DNA of 64,000 nt from Heliopora coerulea (GCA_030142905.1 JASJOG010000267.1:83501-147500), one strand, 5' to 3'; positions 11,076-23,950 are shown, numbered from the stretch's first letter. Notes: generated from the sequence alone by a model not told the origin. A program made the numbers and translations.

Positions 11076-12389
11076 CAAGGATATGGCATTTTTAACTGCT
11101 CGAAAGGTGATGCTGGTCCCCTTGGGCCCCTCCCCTGGCTCTGCAATTAAACCGAAAAATACAATTCTAGGTCATCCGGCTGGGAAACAAACCCGCGATC
11201 CCCATTTTGCTTGACAAGGATTTTAATCACTGGGTAAGTTTGCTTACATCATCCCATCATCATCTCTTGTTCTGTAGAATTTTCTTATTTTCCTTAATTT
11301 TATCTTACTTTTTTGTAAGGTTCTAAGGAAAAATAGTCGAGTCAAAAAACTTCTTCTAAACAACCTGCATAAGCTCCATGAACATCACAGGAAAATATAA
11401 TTTAATCCGCTGATATGCTACATACGGTTAAAATATCATAAAACGAGATGTAATACCTACAGAACCTACCGCTCCATGAAGGTCATTTAGCAAATGAGGT
11501 GCCGTAGGCCCGAGGGAATTTTAGTTTATGATCCTAATCGGAAAGGTTTAATTGCTAAATTTTACGATTATACTTTGTAATATGGTTATTACCGAACCCA
11601 CAAGGATAATGTTATGAGAAAATGAGTCTTAAACTCCGAAATCTGTTTCAAAATTGGAGGTTAAGTCCAGTAAGGTGATAAAAATGATAGAGGAAAGTTC
11701 CACTTGCGTCCGAAAGTGTGGCGTTTGCGGATTGGCACCACCATTTCAACTAACTTTTGCGTTATTAACCCAGTATCTAAGTATCTAGTAGAGTATCCTG
11801 GCGTCCTCGCCAACGTCCTCGCTGTGCCGTCCAACAAATCATGCAAACAAACCCTTTTCGATCTAAATCCTACTTTATCATTTTGACAATTTAACCAGGG
11901 TAACGCCGGATGATTTTACCACTCAATGGGCGAGTTCTCCGGTCAGAAAGGTTTAAAGAAGTTTACTATGTATACGTGTCTTTGAGTCGAAAACATCGGC
12001 ACAGTCAATCTTCGTGATTTCATGATGTTAGTTACACGCCAAATCCGAAATTCCATGCCCAAAATACAGTTATCCAGACCTTTCCCTAGTTTGCGAAATG
12101 AAGTACTTTCATAGCCAGGGCTTTTCTTTGCTTGCCAAAAAAAACTTGTACTTCCAAAAAAGTGCTTTTCTGGTAAAACCTCAAAATTCAAAAAGCCTAG
12201 ATTTTAAATTTCGCCACGGTGCTTTTTCTAAAATTGCTCATGCTGTTTATCATTTAATTTCATGATCTAATTTACCCTCGCAATAAAGTCGAAAAATAAC
12301 ACTACCGATACAGCCACAATTGCATGTGGGTGCTGGGTGATATCATCCATGATATGAGGACGTTCGTTAAGCTCAGAAAAACGATTTCT

Positions 12390-12465
12390 GAGCCTCAGAC
12401 GGGGATCGAACCCACTACCAAGTGATGATCTGAGAGATGCTCTCACCATGGAGCTAAAGAGACTC
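12390..12465 (-). repeat. tRNA-like SINE head (left arm; mirror 19038-19113, plus)
   Basis: The acceptor-like ends are GAGTCTC/GAGGCTC, with A box TAGCTCCATGG and B box GGGTTCGATCCCC. It is followed by 'agatttttagccaaggtgcaggttcga' on the plus strand, as at 53537-53565, so it belongs to the same SINE family. The anticodon arm is not canonical. Confidence 0.6.
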
Positions 12466-12533
12466 AGATTTTTAGCCAAGGTGCAGGTTCGAAAAATATA
12501 TTGCATATGGAAGCTACACCTGGCTTACCGTCT

Positions 12534-12609
12534 GAGTCTCTGTGGCTCGATGGTTAAAGCGTCTCACAGTTCATCAGAAGGATGCGAGTTTGTTCTCTAA
12601 TAGGACTCA
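12534..12609 (+). repeat. Second tRNA-like SINE head, degenerate (left arm; mirror 18894-18969)
   Basis: GAGTCTCTGTGGCTCGATGG resembles the head at 12390-12465 and 53461-53536, but its B box is damaged (gagtttgttctct). It lies opposite in orientation to its neighbour, about 70 bp away. Confidence 0.5.
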
Positions 12610-13289
12610 GAAGTCGTTTTTGCCAGGTACGATCTAGACGAATGTCTACATAACAGCCAAAATCTGCAGAATTTTGAGGGGAATGTTAAAATTCTCTGGC
12701 TTAAACGTTCTAGGGATAAAACGAACGCTCTCTCACTGGCCGGTTAGAATTTTTAAATTTTGCTAGCTGTCGATCACATGACTGCAATCTTGAAGTGGTA
12801 AAAAGATGATGTATAACACGCACGCCTATATTTGACAAAATGAAAAGTGCTTGATTGTCTCTGTGCTGTGATAGTCATACCAACGACGTCATTTCAACCG
12901 GAAAAGCCAAGTGGAAAGTGTAAACACCAGGTGCAGCCTAGTGTTTTAAGGGATTTTTCCGGTTGAAATAAGGTCATTCGTATTTATGTCACCGCGCAGA
13001 GAAACGAGAGTTATTTTTTATTTATTTTATAAAACAACTATGGACTTTTTGAATGGGCATTTCGGCATCCATGTATCTATGCTTTAATATAAAATGAAAA
13101 TAAAGTCAGCCATGTTTCTGTACTCTAGGAGAAAATGTAGTTCGTCCAATCAGACCGTGCGGAAGATGGTTCTTATTTGATCCACGGTGTTACGCTTGAT
13201 ATAAATGGGCGTAATGGTTTGGCTGTGTCACTTTTGAATGGAATCGCACGTTGTTCTGGAAGCGGTTTTGAATTGTTATCGGGATTGAC

Positions 13290-13840
13290 TTGTTCCTGCA
13301 GTGTGTCGGGACTTTAAAAGTTTGCTTTTCGTTTAATCTTTCTTTTCATTACATGTGCGTTGTCAAACTCGAATCTGCGATTATAAAATCAGGCATGTTT
13401 AACAATCTTTGACCCTGTCATGTGCTGCTCTTCGTTCCTTATAAGCTTTTTCCATGTTTCGAACCATCTTCCCGTTTCGTCACTGTATTCTGTGGAGAAT
13501 CCCTGCAGTCGATTTTCCATACCGCTTTAAAAGATTGTTTTTCAATAAGAAGCTTGTGTTTCGAAGGCTCAAAGTCTGGTTCGAGTGTATATACTTAATG
13601 GTTTGTTACTGAAATGTCATCGGTCTTGATGATCCTCGTGAGTGATTTGGTTAAATCCATCATTCCATGTGACTTCAAAACTTACGCCATCCCAGTAGAC
13701 AGAACATGTGCACATGCACGGAATAAGTTAATAAAAGGACACATGTTAGTGATGGTAGATCGTCCAGGTTACTATAGTCTTGAGAAAGACTGTTGGTGGC
13801 TGACGTTTCGACGGCCTTAGCGGCGGTCATTTTCAGAGTC
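13290..13840 (-). mobile_element. Decayed Penelope-like element fragment (left arm; mirror 17663-18213, plus)
   Basis: Read on the minus strand, the segment matches the remnant at 25380-25740. Shared strings include the equivalents of 'acgaggaycatcaaga', 'caagcttcttattgaaaaac' and 'acttttaragtcc'. The peptide trace corresponds to the linker after the PLE reverse transcriptase and part of the GIY-YIG domain, but the frame is broken. The element's stem-loop motif (tGAAAATGACC..GGcCGTCGAAACGTC) lies at 13801-13840. Confidence 0.55.
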
Positions 13841-14815
13841 AAAAACAGACAATACACTAATCTCGAACCAGCCTCAACATCGACGAGATTTTCCTTGTAG
13901 TTAAATTCACCCTAGCAAACAACTCATTCGTTTACAAAGGGATCACTTTGAAAAAATCGACGGCTGTAGTGGCGAATCACTGCATAGAGGAAATCAGGGA
14001 ACTGGCTACAAGCAAAGCAACTATCCCACAACAAAAATGAAAGCGCTACCTAGATGTCCTAGCGAACATCAGGCAGAGTGCAGGCATTACCTTACATAGC
14101 CTTTTTAATTCGATTGCATGATCCATATCATTCTTTTTTTTTTTACCGTAGGACAAGAACAGAACGGGAAACTCGCCATCTTGCATACTTGATCTCATGG
14201 CACACCCACCGGATTCATTGTTTGAACAGAAGTGTTAAATCCTTTATTCCACATCCTCTTCATTAGTATTCACAAGTGTCACAATCTTTCAAAAGAGTAC
14301 GAAGACCACTTATCACATTGCTTTTCCTTTGAAAAATATAGGGCAACCACTTATCACACGCTTATCGCATGCTCATAAGTGAATATCTTTATTTTCAATG
14401 ACCAACATTTCGTCAAACGCGTACGTCAAACTTGTGTGATAAAGGATTTAACATTCCTCGTTATACTTGAATGACCCCTCGTGGCCCTTAAGTTTCACTT
14501 ACGATATTAAATCCTTGATCACACTCATAATTATTGATTAATATTTTCTTAGTCATTTAAAGTCTGAATTTTTATGGTTTTGTACTTCGTTCTCTCTTTG
14601 CTTTTGTTTTTTCTAACCATTTGACCTTTTGTCCCCGGTATCCGATATATTGGACACCGGGCATTCAAGGGCAAGTTCTACGTAATAGCGGAACTATTAC
14701 AGTCGATGTTCACCGGAAATCAATGTAAATGAACAGGTACCTGGATTGTAACTCACATCATGGCAAGAAATACAAAGCAAGCACAGCTGAAACACTTACA
14801 TCGAGGAGTATTTGA

Positions 14816-15145
14816 TCAAAACAGGTGAGATAACTGACTTATCAAAAACATTCGACCCTATATGCCATAACCTATTACTTGATGCAGGCATATTTGCGGA
14901 TCTTTAACAGAGTGAAATGCAACAGTGTTTATTCTGGATGGCCATCTCTTCGCTGTCGTGTTTCTCAGGGAAGCTTATTAGGAACTTTATTATTCAACAT
15001 CTTTGTAAATGATGTCAATTATATAGTTGACTTTGTGAATTACGTCAATTATATATTACATTCACCTCTACTTTCAGCGCTTATAACACCACCCAATACG
15101 CAAATGAATCGTACTCTGCACTGCTTGAGTGTTCCCATAATCTAG
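14816..15145 (+). pseudogene. LINE reverse-transcriptase remnant (left arm; mirror 16358-16687, minus)
   Basis: Traces of RT motifs are visible. 'TDLSKTFDPICHNLLL' corresponds to the usual D.SKAFD...H..LL block. After a frameshift, 'GWPSLRCRVSQGSLLGTLLF' and 'NIFVND' correspond to the G.PQGS.LGPLLFNIF.ND block. Stops and frame breaks separate them. It is a CR1/jockey-like non-LTR relic and cannot encode a protein. Confidence 0.7.
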
Positions 15146-15253
15146 CTATTAAATACTGTCCGACTGGTTTAGAGGAAGCTTTCTTCACAACAATGGTAAA
15201 GAAAACATAAGCAATGAAATTGGCAAATCCACGTACAAGTGCGACCTATATAA

Positions 15254-15500
15254 AGCCTAATTCACACGAGGACATAAGGACAAGATCAAAACGAAAGCAA
15301 AGAGTGATATCTCCTCAGGAGCTTTCACAGATAAGACAAGAATTTTTCTTTGTTTCGTCTTTTGTTCGGCCTTTGGCCCATGCTTGGAATATGCTCTTAT
15401 GCTTACGATTACGAGGATCCTTATGTCGTAGGCTTGACTTCATCCCTTTGTTTTGCCTTTTGTTTTGTCCTCATGCTTATGCTCTCGTGTGAACCAGGCT
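15254..15500. mobile_element. 247-bp MITE with TAA duplications (left arm; mirror 16003-16249)
   Basis: The ends AGCCTAATTCACACGAG and the inverse AGCCTGGTTCACACGAG are inverted repeats. TAA occurs on both sides (15251-15253 and 15501-15503), which fits the 3-bp TNA duplication of PIF/Harbinger-type elements. The open frame 15214-15492 is the element read through and is not a gene. It ends 16 bp from the inner edge of the giant repeat. Confidence 0.7.
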
Positions 15501-15516
15501 TAAGGATTGATAATCT

Positions 15517-15986
15517 TAGGTAGAGCTGCGGACCAGTATCCCGAAGTGCCGGTGTCACCGCATATTTGGACTCCCGTTAAATTTGGACCGCCGCTGTACC
15601 TGTTGCACTGTCATGTCCACAGGGATAATTCGCCTCCAAACCAAAGATCATTAACTCTTTAACTGCGGGAGCTCTCCCCTCGACGAGTACTGAAAATCGT
15701 CTGGCGTTTGCAAGAATAAGATAACAGAAGTCTTATCCCACCGGGAATGAGTTATTGGAGATGCTTGTAAAATGTCCTTAAGCCATTTTAATTTGCATAT
15801 TTAAGATTGTTCTTAACTGGTTTTGACTTTCCTGTTAGTAATAGACTGTAATATTCGATATGAGGCATAGGGCCGCAATCTTGGGGTAAGCTAGCTTAAG
15901 CATTTCTTTGACATACGGTTTGATAAGTCAGACTTTTATCCAAAGGTATATCAACAATTTTCAATGAACCTTTACTTTTTATGCTG
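15517..15986. other. 470-bp spacer of the giant inverted repeat
   Basis: This unique centre has no protein-coding signal. Bases about 15548-15596 carry 'GGTGTCACcGCAtATTTGGA' followed by 'aaatttggaccgcc', which resembles the inverse of 23520-23575 and parts of 22440-22545 just outside the right arm. The rest shows no recognisable feature. Confidence 0.75.
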
Positions 15987-18900
15987 AGATTATCAATCCT
16001 TAAGCCTGGTTCACACGAGAGCATAAGCATGAGGACAAAACAAAAGGCAAAACAAAGGGATGAAGTCAAGCCTACGACATAAGGATCCTCGTAATCGTAA
16101 GCATAAGAGCATATTCCAAGCATGGGCCAAAGGCCGAACAAAAGACGAAACAAAGAAAAATTCTTGTCTTATCTGTGAAAGCTCCTGAGGAGATATCACT
16201 CTTTGCTTTCGTTTTGATCTTGTCCTTATGTCCTCGTGTGAATTAGGCTTTATATAGGTCGCACTTGTACGTGGATTTGCCAATTTCATTGCTTATGTTT
16301 TCTTTACCATTGTTGTGAAGAAAGCTTCCTCTAAACCAGTCGGACAGTATTTAATAGCTAGATTATGGGAACACTCAAGCAGTGCAGAGTACGATTCATT
16401 TGCGTATTGGGTGGTGTTATAAGCGCTGAAAGTAGAGGTGAATGTAATATATAATTGACGTAATTCACAAAGTCAACTATATAATTGACATCATTTACAA
16501 AGATGTTGAATAATAAAGTTCCTAATAAGCTTCCCTGAGAAACACGACAGCGAAGAGATGGCCATCCAGAATAAACACTGTTGCATTTCACTCTGTTAAA
16601 GATCCGCAAATATGCCTGCATCAAGTAATAGGTTATGGCATATAGGGTCGAATGTTTTTGATAAGTCAGTTATCTCACCTGTTTTGATCAAATACTCCTC
16701 GATGTAAGTGTTTCAGCTGTGCTTGCTTTGTATTTCTTGCCATGATGTGAGTTACAATCCAGGTACCTGTTCATTTACATTGATTTCCGGTGAACATCGA
16801 CTGTAATAGTTCCGCTATTACGTAGAACTTGCCCTTGAATGCCCGGTGTCCAATATATCGGATACCGGGGACAAAAGGTCAAATGGTTAGAAAAAACAAA
16901 AGCAAAGAGAGAACGAAGTACAAAACCATAAAAATTCAGACTTTAAATGACTAAGAAAATATTAATCAATAATTATGAGTGTGATCAAGGATTTAATATC
17001 GTAAGTGAAACTTAAGGGCCACGAGGGGTCATTCAAGTATAACGAGGAATGTTAAATCCTTTATCACACAAGTTTGACGTACGCGTTTGAAGAAATGTTG
17101 GTCATTGAAAATAAAGATATTCACTTATGAGCATGCGATAAGCGTGTGATAAGTGGTTGCCCTATATTTTTCAAAGGAAAAGCAATGTGATAAGTGGTCT
17201 TCGTACTCTTTTGAAAGATTGTGACACTTGTGAATACTAATGAAGAGGATGTGGAATAAAGGATTTAACACTTCTGTTCAAACAATGAATCCGGTGGGTG
17301 TGCCATGAGATCAAGTATGCAAGATGGCGAGTTTCCCGTTCTGTTCTTGTCCTACGGTAAAAAAAAAAAGAATGATATGGATCATGCAATCGAATTAAAA
17401 AGGCTATGTAAGGTAATGCCTGCACTCTGCCTGATGTTCGCTAGGACATCTAGGTAGCGCTTTCATTTTTGTTGTGGGATAGTTGCTTTGCTTGTAGCCA
17501 GTTCTCTGATTTCCTCTATGCAGTGATTCGCCACTACAGCCGTCGATTTTTTCAAAGTGATCCCTTTGTAAACGAATGAGTTGTTTGCTAGGGTGAATTT
17601 AACTACAAGGAAAATCTCGTCGATGTTGAGGCTGGTTCGAGATTAGTGTATTGTCTGTTTTTGACTCTGAAAATGACCGCCGCTAAGGCCGTCGAAACGT
17701 CAGCCACCAACAGTCTTTCTCAAGACTATAGTAACCTGGACGATCTACCATCACTAACATGTGTCCTTTTATTAACTTATTCCGTGCATGTGCACATGTT
17801 CTGTCTACTGGGATGGCGTAAGTTTTGAAGTCACATGGAATGATGGATTTAACCAAATCACTCACGAGGATCATCAAGACCGATGACATTTCAGTAACAA
17901 ACCATTAAGTATATACACTCGAACCAGACTTTGAGCCTTCGAAACACAAGCTTCTTATTGAAAAACAATCTTTTAAAGCGGTATGGAAAATCGACTGCAG
18001 GGATTCTCCACAGAATACAGTGACGAAACGGGAAGATGGTTCGAAACATGGAAAAAGCTTATAAGGAACGAAGAGCAGCACATGACAGGGTCAAAGATTG
18101 TTAAACATGCCTGATTTTATAATCGCAGATTCGAGTTTGACAACGCACATGTAATGAAAAGAAAGATTAAACGAAAAGCAAACTTTTAAAGTCCCGACAC
18201 ACTGCAGGAACAAGTCAATCCCGATAACAATTCAAAACCGCTTCCAGAACAACGTGCGATTCCATTCAAAAGTGACACAGCCAAACCATTACGCCCATTT
18301 ATATCAAGCGTAACACCGTGGATCAAATAAGAACCATCTTCCGCACGGTCTGATTGGACGAACTACATTTTCTCCTAGTGTACAGAAACATGGCTGACTT
18401 TATTTTCATTTTATATTAAAGCATAGATACATGGATGCCGAAATGCCCATTCAAAAAGTCCATAGTTGTTTTATAAAATAAATAAAAAATAACTCTCGTT
18501 TCTCTGCGCGGTGACATAAATACGAATGACCTTATTTCAACCGGAAAAATCCCTTAAAACACTAGGCTGCACCTGGTGTTTACACTTTCCACTTGGATTT
18601 TCCGGTTGAAATGACGTCGTTGGTATGACTATCACAGCACAGAGACAATCAAGCACTTTTCATTTTGTCAAATATAGGCGTGCATGTTATACATCATCTT
18701 TTTACCACTTCAAGATTGCAGTCATGTGATCGACAGCTAGCAAAATTTAAAAATTCTAACCGGCCAGTGAGAGAGCGTTCGTTTTATCCCTAGAACGTTT
18801 AAGCCAGAGAATTTTAACATTCCCCTCAAAATTCTGCAGATTTTGGCTGTTATGTAGACATTCGTCTAGATCGTACCGGTCAAAAACGACTTCTGAGTCC

Positions 18901-21900
18901 TATTAGAGAACAAACTCGCATCCTTCTGATGAACTGTGAGACGCTTTAACCATCGAGCCACAGAGACTCAGACGGTAAGCCAGGTGTAGCTTCCATATGC
19001 AATATATTTTTCGAACCTGCACCTTGGCTAAAAATCTGAGTCTCTTTAGCTCCATGGTGAGAGCATCTCTCAGATCATCACTTGGTAGTGGGTTCGATCC
19101 CCGTCTGAGGCTCAGAAATCGTTTTTCTGAGCTTAACGAACGTCTTCATATCATGGATGATATCACCCAGCACCCACATGCAATTGTGGCTGTATCGGTA
19201 GTGTTATTTTTCGACTTTATTGCGAGGGTAAATTAGATCATGAAATTAAATGATAAACAGCACGAGCAATTTTAGAAAAAGCACCGTGGCGAAATTTAAA
19301 ATCTAGGCTTTTTGAATTTTGAGGTTTTACCAGAAAAGCACTTTTTTGGAAGTACAAGTTTTTTTTGGCAAGCAAAGAAAAGCCCTGGCTATGAAAGTAC
19401 TTCATTTCGCAAACTAGGGAAAGGTCTGGATAACTGTATTTTGGGCATGGAATTTCGGATTTGGCGTGTAACTAACATCATGAAATCACGAAGATTGACT
19501 GTGCCGATGTTTTCGACTCAAAGACACGTATACATAGTAAACTTCTTTAAACCTTTCTGACCGGAGAACTCGCCCATTGAGTGGTAAAATCATCCGGCGT
19601 TACCCTGGTTAAATTGTCAAAATGATAAAGTAGGATTCAGATCGAAAAGGGTTTGTTTGCATTATTTGTTGGACGGCACAGCGAGGACGTTGGCGAGGAC
19701 GACAGGATACTCTACTAGATACTTAGATACTGGGTTAATAACGCAAAAGTTAGTTGAAATGGTGGTGCCAATCCGCAAACGCCACACTTTCGGACGCAAG
19801 TGGAACTTTCGTCTATCATTTTTATCACCTTACTGGACTTAACCTCCAATTTTGAAACAGATTTCGGAGTTTAAGACTCATTTTCTCATAACATTATCCT
19901 TGTGGGTTCGGTAATAACCATATTACAAAGTATAATCGTAAAATTTAGCAATTAAACCTTTCCGATTAGGATCATAAACTAAAATTCCCTCGGGCCTACG
20001 GCACCTCATTTGCTAAATGACCTTCATGGAGCGGTAGGTTCTGTAGGTATTACATCTCGTTTTATGATATTTTAACCGTATGTAGCATATCAGCGGATTA
20101 AATTATATTTTCCTGTGATGTTCATGGAGCTTATGCAGGTTGTTTAGAAGAAGTTTTTTGACTCGACTATTTTTCCTTAGAACCTTACAAAAAAGTAAGA
20201 TAAAATTAAGGAAAATAAGAAAATTCTACAGAACAAGAGATGATGATGGGATGATGTAAGCAAACTTACCCAGTGATTAAAATCCTTGTCAAGCAAAATG
20301 GGGATCGCGGGTTTGTTTCCCAGCCGGATGACCTAGAATTGTATTTTTCGGTTTAATTGCAGAGCCAGGGGAGGGGCCCAAGGGGACCAGCATCACCTTT
20401 CGAGCAGTTAAAAATGCCATATCCTTGTACCCATGCATTTTCGTGAAATTGATTTTCAAGTCTTAAAAATTAATTTCACGAAAATGCATGGGTTAACTGA
20501 GCATACAACTTCTGTTGTTCTATCACGGCAGAAGGTGCATTTGTGATAAGACTTATTTTTTGTTTTTAAAACATTCGTTCGTATTGCTGTCATCTCGTGT
20601 AGATGCTTCTAAAAGAGACACTAACACTGCATTGACGATGTCGTTGAAGTTGATAAAACTGCAAACACTTTTGTTGCTCATCCTTCATACTACTGCTGCG
20701 AACTGTGTAGCACACATATTCCGTATTACAGTGTTAAAATAGATAATTAGAACCACAGATTTTGATATAAGTTTTAAACTACAGAAAGTACTTGGGAGAA
20801 TGTGTTTCAAAAGTAGCCATCTTAAATCCTTGGTTGACTCTAAGTTTGGGCCTCCCTTTTCGCAAATCCTGGTCCTGACAGTCGAAAAGTTCCTTCATCA
20901 AGTAAAAATTTTGTGTAATTTTATCGATTGCAAACGCTACATATTCGTTAAATATACCCTTCTTATCCCTGGCATTATGGCATTTTAAATACGGAACTTG
21001 TAGTCAAACTTTCAGCAACGCCCTTCGCAGCTTAGTTGGTGTAGCGATGCAGTGTCGAGCGGTCGATTCCCAACTGGAGGCCAAGAGTTGCATCTTGCAC
21101 ATCAGATCTCGGTCCTGTTTTAAAATAAAAGATTCTAATTCTCGAAAATTTCCTTCATTAAGTATATATTCGACACTAACACTAACAAGGAACTTAAAAT
21201 TGCCCTAGTTCACCTGTTAATTAGAATTGTTTTGGTTCAGAATATATTTTGTAGGCTAAGCTCAGTAAGCTGCATAATCCATTAGACTCTCGTTTAAAGC
21301 TCTGGCGAAACGAATGCAACATCGCGATTCAACGTTCTTCAACATTGTCAAATGCAACATGTTGAACTCGTATGGCCACCATGTTGCATCAGATTGCATG
21401 ATGTTGCATGATGTTGTATGGTGTTGAACGAAGTTTGATTTTGATCAAACAGTTGATGCAACATTGTTCAACATTTCTTTTTTCTCATGTGTTAACAACA
21501 AAGTTGCACTCGTTTGGCCTCGCACTTCAACATTGTTGCACTTGCGCAAGCGCAACAAGTCATCTCTCAGGCAAGGGCAACTGTTAGTCTTGCCTAAAAT
21601 TCGGGATCATTATTCGTCCTAGATCCGCAATCTCCACAATTCCAGTCTGCACCATACAACATGATGCATTCGTTTGGCCACGCAGTCCAACACCATCCAA
21701 CAAAGTTGTATTTAACAATGATGAATAATCTCCAAGGCAAACCCGAGGTGTTAATTGTACATCAACTCATTTCAGTCAGTGTGTTTGGCATCGTAAAAGT
21801 TAAGCGGCTGAGCGGCTGAGCAAAACAGTCTGGTATAAAATGCAGCAAATGAGATGATCCACGACCAACAACAGACATAACTGAGTACGTTTTGGAATTA

Positions 21901-22366
21901 CACTGGCAAAGCTTGGCCTCGTATTTGTGCGTGTATCTGAATGTGTTGCGTTTGCATAGTTACACGAAACGCTCCTTTTAAGGTAGCCCATTATAAAAAG
22001 CGCATGTTAGACAGATTTTAAGGGATGAATCATTGCTTGCACAAAGAGCTCTTTAACCATAAGATCATTTTAAGGATGTCAAAGCGTTCATGCCTGTTCG
22101 AAAAATACGGAGTTACTCATTTTCTGCATTTTCATAAAAGTAACGAAAGACAAATACAATTATAGATCTTTAGTGATCAAGGAAAGACAACTTTGAAGTG
22201 AGTTTACTAATTTCCGTCGACGAGGTATTGATCAAGTGTCGGTTTCGGTTTCGATCAATTCTGTTCCGGTAACGTGATAGCTAAAGTGTTGTTCTAACAT
22301 AAATTGTGGGACGCAAGTTCAACGCCCATTTGAATTAAACACCTTTGCTAACGGTGCTGCAGTCAG
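15987..22366 (-). repeat. Right arm of the giant inverted repeat (6380 bp)
   Basis: This is the reverse complement of 9137-15516, aligned end to end without net gaps. Verified single-base differences include left/right pairs near 10400/21103, 10860/20643, 11698/19805, 12362/19141, 12907/18596, 13991/17512 and 14409/17094. More differences cluster in the outermost 300 bp (about 22170-22366). The homology stops at 22366, after which a GCTGCAGTCA-type short tandem repeat begins. Confidence 0.95.
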
Positions 22367-23580
22367 CGTTGCTGCAGTCAACGTTGCTGCAGTCAACTGC
22401 AGTTACTGCAGTGAACTTGAACCTCTAGTACATATCTTCTAGCCGATATAGACCGGGGGGTCAAATTCACAAGCCGATTTAGACCCTCTGGGGTCAAAAT
22501 CAGCTGGCAGATATGGTCTCCTCTCGCGGATTTGGACCCCCGAACATTTCCAACAGTATTCAGAAGAATAAAGATTCAAATCGAAGATTGCATACACGAT
22601 ATAACAAGCTCCGAATATTAACATCTTGCAAACTCAAGATTTGAGTTAAAAGAAATAAGACGAGTATCAAAACGGTGATATATCGATTTTATTCCAAAAA
22701 CAACAACCCTTGGGAGATGACACCATCGAGAGAAGGAAGAGAGGCTAAAGATTAAAATTACAGACTGACCGCTAAACAAAGGTGTTAATTACATATGATG
22801 TTTACGGAAATAGTGATAGGTCTTTGCTAGCCTTTAGGCCACAGCTCTGTTCTGGCTGGTTAAATTTTTTGTAAAGACCTTCGCTAAAATCAGTTAAATG
22901 CTTTTAATTTTCCCAGGAACATTCTAAGGTCCTGTTTACATTGTGAGAAGTTGTCCTTGTTAGTAGGGTTACCCTAGCAGGCGAGATAACTTTACACACA
23001 TTTCTTCGTCAATCGAAGAGAATAGAATCTCAGCTGCTATTGTATGTGACAAAAGCTGACCCCCCGTATCTTTGTCTTTTGAATCTCAAGGGAGTGATTG
23101 AAACGCACCAATTGAACAATAGGTGATGACTCATCAGAGAGCATACATACATGCGTAAGTCGTTTTTTGCCATTTTGTGGTGTTACTGCGCTTTCGATAA
23201 CTTACTCGCGTGGCCTTCTCAATCGGAATCCTTACCAATGGCTGAAAGAAATGCATAGGATAAAGTTTTTCGTTGCCTTTGTGATGGTAACTACCCTTGT
23301 GGTTTTACAAAAGATCAGAAGTTTATTTCTAATTGCCAATGCTGATTGGTATTGTATATTAACGATACGAAAACGTCATTGCGGAATGACAAAAACGATC
23401 TTAAAATGAATGTGATTTGAAATGGAGTAAGATTCGTATCGAAAATAGCGCTATACAAAATGATTTCATAGAGGTTCCGTATTGACGAGAGTGGGTCCAC
23501 ATCCGCTAGAGGATTTGGACCGGGGAGTCCATATCAGCCAGTGGAAATGGCCCGGGGGGTCCAAATCTGCTGTGACACCA
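22367..23580. repeat. Repeat-like region with GGTCCAAAT-type ends
   Basis: After a short run of GCTGCAGTCA-like copies (22352-22405), blocks at 22440-22545 and 23500-23575 repeat 'gatttggacc' and 'ccggggggtc' strings in opposite senses. The region may be one element about 1.1 kb long. The enclosed frames (for example 23167-23409) have no recognisable domain. Confidence 0.4.
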
Positions 23581-23950
23581 GTTCAAATCCCGCTCCCCTC
23601 AACATTTTTCATTTGACTTCGGCAGTGTCAGATTGTCATGAAAAAATTTCTCTTCATGTATCTCTGAGGATGATTCTGAAATAGAATTGAAACACTGCAC
23701 ATCCTCTTATGGATACATAAGCGTTAAATTGTCGCGAGAATATCTCGTGCACTTAAGTTAGATAAAAACTCGCCTCCAATCTCTGGGACTCAATAGACTC
23801 AACAGCTAGAGCGACGGACCGTTATCGCGAAGGTGCGAGTTCAATTCCCGCTCAAGTCAACATTTTTCAGTTGTCTTCGGCAGTGTCAGATTATCATGAA
23901 AAGATTTCTGTTCATGTATCTCTGAAGATGATTCTGAAATAGCCCAATTA
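23580..23950 (+). repeat. tRNA-headed SINE, tandem partial copies
   Basis: A truncated first unit (B box and tail from 23580) is followed by a full head at 23787-23858 and tail to about 23950. The head stem is GACTCAA/TCAAGTC-like and the A box is damaged (agactcaacagc). The family is that of 7.66-8.02 and 26.13-26.68 kb. Confidence 0.65.

Larger units (their letters stand above)
9137..15516 (+). repeat. Left arm of a giant inverted repeat (6380 bp)
   Basis: Each position x in this arm pairs with 31503-x in the right arm. This holds from the outer edge (cctttgctaacg.tgctgcagtcag, written right-arm sense) to the inner edge (aggattgataatct), so there is no net insertion or deletion. Spot comparison of many segments shows only scattered substitutions, at a guess under 1%. 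The arm contains only mobile-element debris: a MITE near 9.8-10.2 kb, tRNA-like heads, a PLE remnant, a LINE RT remnant and a TAA-flanked MITE. The outer edge touches the ETS first exon. Confidence 0.95.

Noticed and set aside
15214..15492. 92-residue frame present in both palindrome arms
   Set aside because: It reads through the TAA-flanked MITE; its duplication comes from the inverted repeat and is not coding conservation.
9137..22366. Interpreting the palindrome as two allelic contigs joined by mistake
   Set aside because: Not excluded, but the outer flanks differ completely and the spacer is unique; I report it as probably real with a read-mapping test.
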